From assembly GCA_016930995.1 (NCBI GenBank), contig JAFGFQ010000037.1:1-32287 (forward strand): a DNA stretch of 32,287 nucleotides, read 5' to 3'. A program made the position numbers and the translations under genes. The notes beneath the pieces are model-generated. The model saw only the letters and a list, made by a program, of their open reading frames with translations. It searched no databases and was not told the DNA's origin. The stretch comes from Thermoplasmatota archaeon (lineage in GTDB: Archaea > Thermoplasmatota > E2 > DHVEG-1). This document shows, in pieces, positions 24,841-32,287 of this stretch. How positions within the stretch are numbered: position 1 is the stretch's first letter; the number at the start of each line of letters is the position of its first letter.

Positions 24841-25912
24841 TACATACAAAATTCCTTGGACCATCCCCAATTTCCAAAAACAAGATATTAACTCAATGAA
24901 GCGAGTATTGGAAACCGGATGGCTCTCGATGGGAAAAGAAGTAGAAAAGTTCGAAAAGATGGTATGCTCATACTTGAACATTAGGTATGGGGTTGCAGTC
25001 AACAATGGAACCTCTGCACTCGACGTGGCATTGAAATGTTTAGATATTAATAACGGAGATGAAGTTATTATTCCCGCATTTACCTATGTCGCAACAGGAA
25101 ATGCAGTTGTATATAACCATGCAAAACCGGTATTTGTAGATATTGATGAGACATTAAATATCGATCCCTTATTAATTGAGGAGAAAATAACCGATAGGAC
25201 AAAAGCAATTATGAACATTGATTTTGGTGGTAATGTTTCAAATTATTCTGAATTATTACGAGTCTCAAAAAAATACAATATTCCTTTGGTTGTTGATGGT
25301 GCACAATCTTTTGGATGTGAGTATCATAAAAAAAAGTGCTGTACACAGGGACTTATAAACACAACTAGCTTTCACGCAGCAAAGATAATCACGACGATTG
25401 AGGGAGGAATGGTTTTTATAAAAAATAAAAAATTATATCAAAAAGCACAGATTCTCCGCAACCAGGGACAAACAGCGAGATATCTTCATTCATATCTTGG
25501 TAATAATTATCGAATGATTGACGTAGTTGCAGCAATGGGTACTTCTCAGATGGCTCGTTTTGAAAAAACCTTACAGAAACGCGAAGAAAAAGCACGATAT
25601 TATAAAGAACATCTAAAAAATGTTGAATATCCCGAAGAATTGAAACATACGAAAAATAGTTATTTCCTTTTTATTATCTTGACAAATAAACGTGACCAAC
25701 TCAATAGACACCTTAATAAAAATGGGATAGAAACCCGGATTAACTATCCCACACCAGTAAATGAACAACCGGTCCTTAAAAAATACAGCAAAGAGGTATT
25801 TCTAAAATCAAAAGAAGCGGCAAAACGAGTGTTATCACTCCCTATCTCTCATAACCTATCACGTGTTCAACAGGACTATGTCATAAAAGAAATAAATACG
25901 TTTCTTACCTAG
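24812..25912 (+). CDS. DegT/DnrJ aminotransferase, GDP-perosamine synthase-like
   Basis: The protein has 366 residues. VNNGTSALDVALKCLDI is the phosphate loop, VVDGAQSFGCEY carries the PLP aspartate, and FHAAKIITTIEGGMV has the Schiff-base lysine. The lysine rules out a ColD-type 3-dehydratase, which has His there. In an operon with Gmd the obvious reaction is transamination of GDP-4-keto-6-deoxymannose to GDP-perosamine. The substrate may instead be the C-methylated ketone made by the upstream methyltransferase. CGGAG lies 8 nt before the ATG, inside the Nudix gene (29-nt overlap). Confidence 0.82.
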   Translation: MKKNQVDKHNTYKIPWTIPNFQKQDINSMKRVLETGWLSMGKEVEKFEKMVCSYLNIRYGVAVNNGTSALDVALKCLDINNGDEVIIPAFTYVATGNAVVYNHAKPVFVDIDETLNIDPLLIEEKITDRTKAIMNIDFGGNVSNYSELLRVSKKYNIPLVVDGAQSFGCEYHKKKCCTQGLINTTSFHAAKIITTIEGGMVFIKNKKLYQKAQILRNQGQTARYLHSYLGNNYRMIDVVAAMGTSQMARFEKTLQKREEKARYYKEHLKNVEYPEELKHTKNSYFLFIILTNKRDQLNRHLNKNGIETRINYPTPVNEQPVLKKYSKEVFLKSKEAAKRVLSLPISHNLSRVQQDYVIKEINTFLT

Positions 25913-25920
25913 GACGGTCT

Positions 25921-26388
25921 ATGAAACAAGACAAGGATATCACCATTTTTCGACCAGTAAAAAAAGATGATATAAATCAATTGTATACTCTATTGAATGA
26001 ATTAACACCAGAGGCAAAATTTTTCTTTCACCCCCATTCGTTTGATAAAAAAACAATAACTGAGATATGCACGTCAGGAAAAGATCATTATTTTGTTATG
26101 CTGCTCAAAGATGTGATTATTGGATATTCGATGCTACGATTATTTGGCTATAAGATTCCAAGTTTTGGGTGCTGCATTCGCAGTCAATATGGTGGAAAAG
26201 GATATGGATCAATGCTTACCTCCTGGACATTACAAAAAGCAAAGGAGCTCAATTACGACAAAATAATCTTGAAAGTCCATAAAGACAATAGCCATGCATT
26301 TCAAATGTATAAAAAAGAAGGGTTTGTTGTTACTGGTGAAATTCCTGAAAAAAATGAAATAAAAATGGAAATACAATTGAAGGAATAA
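25921..26388 (+). CDS. GNAT-family N-acetyltransferase
   Basis: The protein has 155 residues with a standard GNAT fold. A start strand ITIFRPVKKDDINQLYTLLN and the central strand VIIGYSMLRLFG are followed by the acetyl-CoA pyrophosphate loop SQYGGKGYGSMLTSW (Q-x-x-G-x-G) near residue 92. KVHKDNSHAFQMYKKEGF is the family motif B. It starts 8 nt after the aminotransferase stop, so acetylation of the new 4-amino group (N-acetylperosamine or its branched version) is the likely role. Protein or other small-molecule substrates are possible. Confidence 0.8.
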   Translation: MKQDKDITIFRPVKKDDINQLYTLLNELTPEAKFFFHPHSFDKKTITEICTSGKDHYFVMLLKDVIIGYSMLRLFGYKIPSFGCCIRSQYGGKGYGSMLTSWTLQKAKELNYDKIILKVHKDNSHAFQMYKKEGFVVTGEIPEKNEIKMEIQLKE

Positions 26389-26397
26389 ACTACAAGC

Positions 26398-26405
26398 TTT
26401 TTTTT
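26398..26405 (+). terminator. Oligo-T terminator of the GDP-sugar operon
   Basis: A run of eight T bases begins 10 nt after the GNAT stop codon, between converging genes. Oligo-T on the coding strand is the usual intrinsic termination signal for archaeal RNA polymerase. Confidence 0.55.
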
Positions 26406-26409
26406 ATAT

Positions 26410-28020
26410 TTACTCGTGTTTTTCGCCCTTCAATTCAGATTTAATATAATTTAACATCCCCTTTGGTTTTAATAGATTGAGGAAAAAATGTAAGTCATTT
26501 TTATTAAATTCCTTGAATACATACAAGATTCCTACATAGATAGCCAATCCGATAAAGCTGAAGAAAATTAATAAGAACCACTGAATGGTTATAAACAGAG
26601 AACTTAGATAATATAAAATAATAGCCATTATTGAACCAGCTAGGATATGACGCAGAATATGGTTATATTTCATTTTAATTTTAAACATCTTTTTTACAGT
26701 AATTTTAAACCAAATAAATCCAACAAGACCGGAAATTACTGTAGCAACAGATGCGCCAACCGGACCATTCACTCCGTACTGGGAAAGCAACCCGTCTCTT
26801 GGAATAAACAGAAAATTTAAAAGAATCGTAATTAAACACATAGCAACACCAATTTTTGCTCCAATGATTGGTTTATTTATACCACTGCATAATGCAAAAC
26901 ATGGTCTAGTTAAACTAAGGATATAGACGTAAATAGTAAGAACAACAAGGGTTGATGCCGCTGGATAAAAAGCACTACTAAGAATTGTACCAATTACAGG
27001 ATATGCAAATACTATGAAGATGATAACTGGTGGTATCATCACCATAGAAATGTACCTTTCTGCATTATTTGATGCATCAATTATTTTTTGAAAATCTTTT
27101 TTTGTATGATACTCAGAAAAAGTAGGAAAAAGGACAGTCCCAACTGCAATATGAAGAATCATTAAAATCTGAATAATCTGTTGCATTGTGAAAAAGTAAC
27201 CGACCTCTGTTGATGTCCAGAAAAATCCAAGCATTATCTTATCAATATTTACAGAAATAACACCAATCACTGATATCAGCATTATCGGCAAAGCAAACAT
27301 TGTATACTCTTTGGCGAGTGCCCAGTTTGGTTTTTTTATAGGGTATTTTCTTAACAACCAAAAACCAACAATAAAAGATGCAAGAATAGCAAAAACATAA
27401 GTCATTGCAAGAGAACCAATTGCGTGGCTCGCGAGAAATTTTTGAAGCGGATTAAGTACATCAGGCCACTGAACCGCAGGTGGAACGGTCGTAATGACTC
27501 CAACTCCAGCTACAGCAACAAGAATCATAAGAGGAGTCTTTATTGCCTCAAAGATATAGGTAATCTCTCGTTTCGCGATTTCTTTTTTTGCTTCAAAAGT
27601 CACTGTAGCAATTTGTGTTAAATCCGCAAGGACATAATATATTAACATGACATAGACAACTGATTCAGTTGTCGCATCATAAAATCTGTTCTGTAATACA
27701 TTTTTCCAGATGAAAATTGAAGAAAGGACGACGCCAATCATCAGAGATGTTAATAATATTTTTATCGATGCGAAGGTGCCGATACATGTTCCAAGATCTT
27801 TTCCTTCAGAAACCTTTTTTATATGCGCTTGATAAAAACCAAGGTCTGCGAGGAGGTCAAACATTGCAATAAACGACATTGCAAAACCAATAATTCCGAT
27901 AGCGTCCGGTGCAAATCCACCCCAGAGCTTTGCTAAAACAGCTAATCCTACCCAACCGATAAATTGAGCAATAACTTTTGAGATCGTAATAAGGAATGAT
28001 TTTCTTGCGATCAGTGACAT
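26410..28020 (-). CDS. Wzx-like polysaccharide flippase (MOP superfamily)
   Basis: The protein has 536 residues with about 12-14 hydrophobic segments spread along its length, for example GWVGLAVLAKLWGGFAP near the N-terminus and IVGFWLL, IMLISVIGVISV and ILLNFLFI further on. The N-terminal SLIARKSFLITISKVIAQFI and the IDKIMLGFFWTSTEVGYFFT region are typical of Wzx/RfbX-type oligosaccharide-lipid flippases. It would move the lipid-linked glycan across the cytoplasmic membrane. It is the only export protein in the window; no ABC exporter genes are seen. A TATA-like box lies about 25-37 nt before the ATG, so it seems to have its own promoter although it follows the glm genes on the same strand. 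Confidence 0.88.
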   Translation of the reverse strand: MSLIARKSFLITISKVIAQFIGWVGLAVLAKLWGGFAPDAIGIIGFAMSFIAMFDLLADLGFYQAHIKKVSEGKDLGTCIGTFASIKILLTSLMIGVVLSSIFIWKNVLQNRFYDATTESVVYVMLIYYVLADLTQIATVTFEAKKEIAKREITYIFEAIKTPLMILVAVAGVGVITTVPPAVQWPDVLNPLQKFLASHAIGSLAMTYVFAILASFIVGFWLLRKYPIKKPNWALAKEYTMFALPIMLISVIGVISVNIDKIMLGFFWTSTEVGYFFTMQQIIQILMILHIAVGTVLFPTFSEYHTKKDFQKIIDASNNAERYISMVMIPPVIIFIVFAYPVIGTILSSAFYPAASTLVVLTIYVYILSLTRPCFALCSGINKPIIGAKIGVAMCLITILLNFLFIPRDGLLSQYGVNGPVGASVATVISGLVGFIWFKITVKKMFKIKMKYNHILRHILAGSIMAIILYYLSSLFITIQWFLLIFFSFIGLAIYVGILYVFKEFNKNDLHFFLNLLKPKGMLNYIKSELKGEKHE

Positions 28021-28044
28021 GACAAAAAGGCAATAGTACTAATG

Positions 28045-28057
28045 GTATATATTAAAT
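28045..28057 (-). promoter_or_regulatory. TATA-like box of the flippase gene
   Basis: The minus strand reads ATTTAATATATAC, centred about 31 nt upstream of the ATG at 28020. Transcription would start within about 5 nt of the codon, giving a very short or absent leader. No ribosome site is visible between. Confidence 0.45.
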
Positions 28058-28079
28058 AACTGGAGAAAAATTATGTTTT

Positions 28080-29285
28080 TTATAGAATACGTGCAAAAGG
28101 TTTAATCTCATTTTTTGCAAATCCACCAGGACCGATAAATACCTCATTGCCAATGATTGTTCCAACATTAATAACAGAGTTAATACCAGTTTGTGTATTA
28201 TCTCCTATGACCGCCCCTAGTTTTCGACGTTTTGAATCGATTTTTTTCCCATTCAGGACGACAGAGATATTACTTTTATCGAGTTTTAAGTTTGCAATGG
28301 TAGTTCCTGCTCCAAGATTGCAGTATTGTCCGATGATAGAGTCTCCAACATAGTTGAGATGTGGTACGTTGCTGTGATCCATGATGATGGAGTTTTTTAC
28401 TTCACAAGCATTTCCCACATGACAGAAATTGCCAATCATCGTATACGGTCGCAGATAGCAGTTTGGTCCGATTTTACTGTTGGTCCCAATCACGACAGGG
28501 CCTTCGATATAAGATCCTGAACGAATGAGGGTATCTTTTCCGATTATAACGGTTCCCTTTAATACCACATTCTCTTCAATGGTTCCTTTGATTTTTGTCT
28601 TCATTTTCTTTAATAACTCTTCATTTGCGTCAAGTAAATGCCAGGGATACACGACGTCCCGCCATTCTTTTAGGAACACCGCTTCTAAGGGCTCCTTATG
28701 TACCATCATGTTAATCGAATCGGTAATCTCAAATTCACCTCGCAGTGATTTTTCCGTCTTTCGTATATAATGAAAAATTTGTTTGTTGAAATGATACATA
28801 CCTGCATTAATGACATTGGAGGAGGGTTTCTCCATTTTCTCTGAGATTTTTACCACATGTTTTCCTTTGAGTTCAACAACACCATACTCTGTTGCATTCT
28901 CCATTTTTACTAACCCGATTTTTTGTCCTTTCTGCACGATTTTCTTAATATCGCCCGAACCGAAAATCGTATCACCACACATAACAATGAAATCAGTTAC
29001 GAACGGCTCGACGGTCCCAATCGCATGAGCGGTCCCCATTGGTTTGCCTTGATTCACATAACTAATCTTCACGTTCCATGGTGTACCGTTCCCAAAAAAC
29101 TCTCGAACCATTTCGCTTTTATAGCTTACAATAAAAATAAATTCTTTTAGTCCAGCTGCACGGGCGTTTAACAGGTTCCATTCAAGGATAGGTTTGCCTG
29201 CTATAGGAAGCATCACCTTTGGTCGTGTATATGTCAAGGGATGCATCCTGTTTCCCTCGCCTGCCGCAAGAATGACACATTTCAT
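28080..29285 (-). CDS. glmU: Bifunctional GlmU-like UDP-GlcNAc pyrophosphorylase/acetyltransferase
   Basis: The product is about 401 residues from the ATG at 29285, which has AAGGAG upstream; the longer frame to 29378 lies inside glmS. The N-terminal nucleotidyltransferase domain starts MKCVILAAGEGNRMHPLTYT and has RPKVMLPIAGKPI and MCGDTIF. The C-terminal left-handed beta-helix has GPNCYLRPYTMIG, then NLGAGTTIANLKLDKS, the acetyltransferase active-site loop. ARIL ends the protein. Archaeal homologues (Methanocaldococcus, Sulfurisphaera ST0452-like) acetylate GlcN-1-P and join it to UTP, making UDP-GlcNAc. It sits 13 nt behind glmS, the enzyme that makes the GlcN-6-P precursor. Confidence 0.88.
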   Translation of the reverse strand: MKCVILAAGEGNRMHPLTYTRPKVMLPIAGKPILEWNLLNARAAGLKEFIFIVSYKSEMVREFFGNGTPWNVKISYVNQGKPMGTAHAIGTVEPFVTDFIVMCGDTIFGSGDIKKIVQKGQKIGLVKMENATEYGVVELKGKHVVKISEKMEKPSSNVINAGMYHFNKQIFHYIRKTEKSLRGEFEITDSINMMVHKEPLEAVFLKEWRDVVYPWHLLDANEELLKKMKTKIKGTIEENVVLKGTVIIGKDTLIRSGSYIEGPVVIGTNSKIGPNCYLRPYTMIGNFCHVGNACEVKNSIIMDHSNVPHLNYVGDSIIGQYCNLGAGTTIANLKLDKSNISVVLNGKKIDSKRRKLGAVIGDNTQTGINSVINVGTIIGNEVFIGPGGFAKNEIKPFARIL

Positions 29286-29298
29286 GGGTTTCTTCTCC

Positions 29299-31113
29299 TT
29301 ATTCAACAGTGACTGATTTTGCAAGATTACGTGGTTTATCAATTGGGCATTTTCGGAGATGGGCAACATGATACGCAAGGAGTTGAAGGACTACCGTGAT
29401 AGGAATACATGGCAACACATGAGAACTTGCCGGGAACCTAAGGACTAAATCAGCATGTTTTTCAATCTCTGTGTCTTTTTCTTCTGCAATTGCAATGACT
29501 GTGGATCCCCGTGCCTTTATCTCCCCGATGTTCGCAAGGATTTTTTCATAGGTTTCATCTTGTGTAACGATGGCGACTACGGGTGTTTCATTCGTCAGCA
29601 GTGCGAACGGCCCATGTTTCAGCTCACCAGCAGCGAATCCTTCTGCATGGATATAGGAGATTTCTTTCAGTTTCAATGCTCCTTCAAGGGAGAGCGGGTA
29701 GTTGATGCCTCGCCCAATAAAAAATACGGATTTGGCGTCTTTCAGTTGTTTAGCAATTGTGATAACATCATTGCTTCGCTCAAGAACCCCTCTGACATAT
29801 CGTGGAAGTTCCTTTAATTGAAAGATGTAATTGTATAAATCATTTGATCCAAGCTTTTTTTGAAGAAGAGCGATTTTCAGCGCAATCAGGAAAAGGACAA
29901 TAATCTGAGAGGTGAATGTTTTTGTTGCAGCCACGCCGATTTCAGGTCCTGATTGTTGTAAGATAAATCCGTCAGCAATCCGGGTTGCAGTACTTCCGAT
30001 AACGTTGGTCACAACAAGCGTTCTACATCCTGACATCTGTGCTTCTCGGAGCGCAGCAAGAGTATCAGCGGTCTCCCCCGATTGAGTAATCGCAATAACA
30101 AGTGAGGATTCATTGCGTGTGCCAAAATAACGATATTCAGAGGCAAGCTCGGTGAACACCGAGATGTTGGTAAGCTGCTCAATTAAATATTTCCCAACAA
30201 GACCAGCGTAAAAGGATGTCCCACAAGCAACAATATGTATTGATTTAATATCGGAACTGAGGAGTTTTTCGACCTGGCCTGGGAAGGTGATGGTCTCTTC
30301 GATTTCTGAGATACGACCTCTTAGGACATGATGGACGGTTTCTGGTTGATCGTAGATTTCCTTAAGCATGAAATGAGGAAACCCTGATTTTTCTGAATCT
30401 TTTATATCCCAGGTGATAAGTTCCTCCTTTTTCGTAATCGGTTTTTGGAATTTATCAAGTATCCTAATTGAGTCTGACGTAAGGATACAAAGGTCTCCAT
30501 CGTTGAGGAACATCACACGGTTGGTATATTTCAAAAAGGCGGTAATGTCTGAGCCAAGGAAGTTTTCGCTGTCCCCGACACCAATGACCAGCGGGCTTTC
30601 TTTTCGTACTCCAACTATCTTCCCTGGTTCGTCCTGACTGACTGCGACCAGTGCGTAGGAGCCTTTTATCTTTTTTATAGTAGCGATTACTGCTTCCTCA
30701 AGATTTCCTTTATAGACATCGTCGATGAGATGAGCGATGACCTCTGAGTCTGTCTGTGAGAGAAATGTATGACCTTTCTTTTTCAATTCCTCTTTAAGAG
30801 CACTGAAGTTCTCAATAATCCCATTATGGACGATGGCGATTTTTTTATCACAGCTAAGGTGGGGATGCGCATTTTGTTTTGTCACCCGTCCGTGGGTCGC
30901 CCATCGAGTATGACCAATCCCTGTGGTTCCTTTTATAAGAGGGATTTGTTTTTCGACGTTTGCGATTTCCCCTACATCCTTATAAACCTTGAGTTTTTTA
31001 TCGATGATGGCGACCCCTGCTGAATCGTACCCCCGGTAATCAAGGCGTTTCAATGATTCAAGCAAGACGGCTCTTGCGTTTCGAAATCCAACATATCCAA
31101 TAATTCCGCACAC
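29299..31113 (-). CDS. glmS: Glutamine--fructose-6-phosphate aminotransferase (isomerising)
   Basis: The protein has 604 residues, full length for GlmS. The start is a GTG at 31113, giving MCGIIGYVGFRNARAVLLES, where Cys2 becomes the N-terminal nucleophile of the glutaminase domain; HTRWATHG and NGIIENF are also present. Two SIS domains follow: IVACGTSFYAGLVGKYL and AITQSGETADTLAAL in the first, FFIGRGINYPLSLEGALKLK and EGFAAGELKHGP in the second. It ends PRNLAKSVTVE, the conserved C-terminal tail. It makes glucosamine-6-phosphate from fructose-6-phosphate and glutamine. The GTG follows the stop of the upstream gene by one base, so translation is probably coupled. Confidence 0.96.
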   Translation of the reverse strand: MCGIIGYVGFRNARAVLLESLKRLDYRGYDSAGVAIIDKKLKVYKDVGEIANVEKQIPLIKGTTGIGHTRWATHGRVTKQNAHPHLSCDKKIAIVHNGIIENFSALKEELKKKGHTFLSQTDSEVIAHLIDDVYKGNLEEAVIATIKKIKGSYALVAVSQDEPGKIVGVRKESPLVIGVGDSENFLGSDITAFLKYTNRVMFLNDGDLCILTSDSIRILDKFQKPITKKEELITWDIKDSEKSGFPHFMLKEIYDQPETVHHVLRGRISEIEETITFPGQVEKLLSSDIKSIHIVACGTSFYAGLVGKYLIEQLTNISVFTELASEYRYFGTRNESSLVIAITQSGETADTLAALREAQMSGCRTLVVTNVIGSTATRIADGFILQQSGPEIGVAATKTFTSQIIVLFLIALKIALLQKKLGSNDLYNYIFQLKELPRYVRGVLERSNDVITIAKQLKDAKSVFFIGRGINYPLSLEGALKLKEISYIHAEGFAAGELKHGPFALLTNETPVVAIVTQDETYEKILANIGEIKARGSTVIAIAEEKDTEIEKHADLVLRFPASSHVLPCIPITVVLQLLAYHVAHLRKCPIDKPRNLAKSVTVE

Positions 31114-31114
31114 G

Positions 31115-32287
31115 TTAAATCACTTTACTTTCACTGGCAATATTTTTTATGATATGGTTCATCGGACTGATGATGCATTTTCTTCCTATGATTCTTCCTG
31201 GGTCTACGACGACATGGCTTTTAATAATACAGTCTTCCCCAATCATCGCTCCGATAGGTGCCTCAAGTTTTTTGAACTCGTTTTCAATTTCAATGGTTGT
31301 TTTGCCTGTTATTGTCGAAAAGCCATCTCCAATGAAACATCCTTTGCCGATAATCGAATGGGAGATAAAGGAGGTCGACGCGATATGCACATCATCCATG
31401 ATAACGCTGTTACGTATTTCGCTAAACGGGTGAACCACGGTGTTATTCCCAATGCTTGTGGAAGGGAAGATACATGCATGAGGTCCTATTTCACAGCTGT
31501 CCCCGATGACGACTGGCCCGACAATGTAGCATCCCGCGTAAATTTTTGTATCTTTACCAATGAAGACCGGGCCTTTAATCGTTACTCCTTTCTCAATGGT
31601 GCCGCTTGTTGATTCGTGTGTTGTTTGAATCATTGTCTCATTGACGGTGATAAGGTCCCATGGATAGACGATGTCCATCCACGATTTTGCTAGAAGAGTG
31701 TTAATATGTTTTCCCTTATCAACGAGTGTCTGGATAACCGATGAGAGCGCATGAACCCCCTGTGAGTAGCAGCGTTCGAGATCCGTGAAAACAGAGCCGG
31801 GGAGTTTGTAAATCCCTGTTGAGATATATTTACCGACGTCTTCTTTTGGTTTTTCAACGATACGGCTGATGTTTCTATTTTCGACAAAGACGACACCGTA
31901 TTTTGATGTATGCGGATGTTCCTTGATAAGGAGTGAATATTCTGAGGGATCTTTGATGAGTTTGGTAATGCTGCCTGGGTCAATGATGTTATCTCCTGCG
32001 AGAACGATGAAGGGCTCCTTGATGTGCTTTTTGGCTTGCAGGAGGGCATGGGCGGTCCCAAGTTGTTTTTCTTGGATGATGTAGGTTATCTTGACATTCT
32101 TGTAATCTTTGAAATATTCCATGATGACTTCTTTTTTATATCCGACAACAACGATGATTTCGGTGATCCCGCTTTTTTTGGTTGCATCAAAGACGTATTC
32201 GAGCAATGGTTTATTGGCAACAGGGAGCATGACTTTCGGCATGGTCTCTGTGAACGGCCTGAGCCGTTTTCCTTCGCCTGCCGCTAA
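31115..32287 (-). CDS. GlmU-like sugar-1-phosphate nucleotidyltransferase, 5'-partial
   Basis: The frame runs off the right edge of the window. The visible product begins LAAGEGKRLRPFTETMPKVM, so only about four or five N-terminal residues are missing. The nucleotidyltransferase domain has LAGDNII and VEKPKEDVGKYISTGIY. The C-terminal left-handed beta-helix (VTIKGPVFIGKDTKIYAGCY and following turns) is complete, but the loop that in the glmU copy reads NLGAGTTIANLKLD here reads FIGDGFSTITGKTTIE. Acetyltransferase activity may therefore be lost or changed. It is probably a glucose-1-phosphate or GlcNAc-1-phosphate nucleotidyltransferase using UTP or dTTP. It is first of the glm set as seen here; genes further upstream are unknown. 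Confidence 0.82.
   Translation of the reverse strand, partial: LAAGEGKRLRPFTETMPKVMLPVANKPLLEYVFDATKKSGITEIIVVVGYKKEVIMEYFKDYKNVKITYIIQEKQLGTAHALLQAKKHIKEPFIVLAGDNIIDPGSITKLIKDPSEYSLLIKEHPHTSKYGVVFVENRNISRIVEKPKEDVGKYISTGIYKLPGSVFTDLERCYSQGVHALSSVIQTLVDKGKHINTLLAKSWMDIVYPWDLITVNETMIQTTHESTSGTIEKGVTIKGPVFIGKDTKIYAGCYIVGPVVIGDSCEIGPHACIFPSTSIGNNTVVHPFSEIRNSVIMDDVHIASTSFISHSIIGKGCFIGDGFSTITGKTTIEIENEFKKLEAPIGAMIGEDCIIKSHVVVDPGRIIGRKCIISPMNHIIKNIASESKVI

Noticed and set aside
24812..25912. ColD-type PLP 3-dehydratase as the identity of this DegT protein
   Set aside because: ColD enzymes have His in place of the PLP lysine, whereas this protein has Lys in FHAAKIITTIEGG, so it should be an aminotransferase.
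31154..31612. 152-codon plus-strand ORF, and other long antisense frames such as 17163-17627 and 2543-2917
   Set aside because: Each is a shadow of a well-supported gene on the other strand and shows no protein family features.
1..32287. tRNA, rRNA, riboswitch or CRISPR array
   Set aside because: No gap exceeds 300 nt, and none showed cloverleaf-like, conserved RNA or regularly spaced repeat structure on reading both strands.

Overview
This window is almost wholly a surface-glycan (probably N-glycan or S-layer/exopolysaccharide) biosynthesis locus of an archaeon. The archaeal reading rests on several sequence traits: AT-rich TATA-like boxes about 24-47 nt upstream of starts, a mix of apparently leaderless genes and genes with GGAGG/GGTGA-type ribosome sites, an intein with a LAGLIDADG nuclease in a UDP-glucose dehydrogenase, archaeal-type fused nucleotidyltransferase/left-handed-beta-helix (GlmU-like) enzymes, and secreted gingipain-like (C25) and OmpL47-like proteins of the sort common in uncultivated Euryarchaeota. 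A Thermoplasmatota-like lineage is possible, but that is a guess. No rRNA, tRNA or CRISPR array was seen.

Layout. (1) 1-3031, plus strand: the end of a UDP-glucose 6-dehydrogenase split by a 479-residue intein placed exactly before the catalytic cysteine, then a GalU-type UTP-glucose-1-phosphate uridylyltransferase; together they supply UDP-glucuronate. (2) 6726-3052, minus strand: an ExoA-like membrane GT2 glycosyltransferase followed by WbpB-, WbpD- and WbpE-like enzymes, which fit synthesis of a UDP-2,3-diacetamido-2,3-dideoxy-uronic acid. (3) About 6960-10390: an AT-rich, poorly coding island with three secreted-protein genes, two of them truncated tail to tail at one junction, and a 3'-truncated tyrosine recombinase. 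This looks like a decayed mobile insertion. (4) 10516-20146, plus strand: a nine-gene nonulosonic-acid cluster (putative transferase, divergent NeuB paralogue, SpsF/KdsB-type cytidylyltransferase, NeuB, NeuC/LegG-type epimerase, hexapeptide acyltransferase, N-acetyl sugar amidotransferase, DegT aminotransferase, FlaA1/PseB-type dehydratase). It contains every step for a CMP-activated legionaminic-acid-like sugar, probably acetamidino-modified. (5) 20413-26388, plus strand: a tightly overlapping GDP-sugar operon (GDP-mannose 4,6-dehydratase, NovU-like C-methyltransferase, GT2, small methyltransferase, NudD-like Nudix, perosamine-synthase-like aminotransferase, GNAT). (6) 32287-26410, minus strand: a GlmU-like paralogue (cut by the window edge), GlmS, a bifunctional GlmU-like enzyme, and, from its own TATA box, a Wzx-like flippase.

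Together the genes form a supply chain. GlmS/GlmU make UDP-GlcNAc and GalU/Ugd make UDP-GlcA. The Wbp-like trio, the nonulosonate cluster and the Gmd operon make three unusual charged or deoxy sugars. Glycosyltransferases assemble a lipid-linked glycan and the Wzx-like protein would flip it outward. The oligosaccharyltransferase AglB is not in the window. Base use becomes visibly more AT-rich in region 3 and again, more mildly, after about 19 kb, suggesting the locus was assembled from blocks of different origin.
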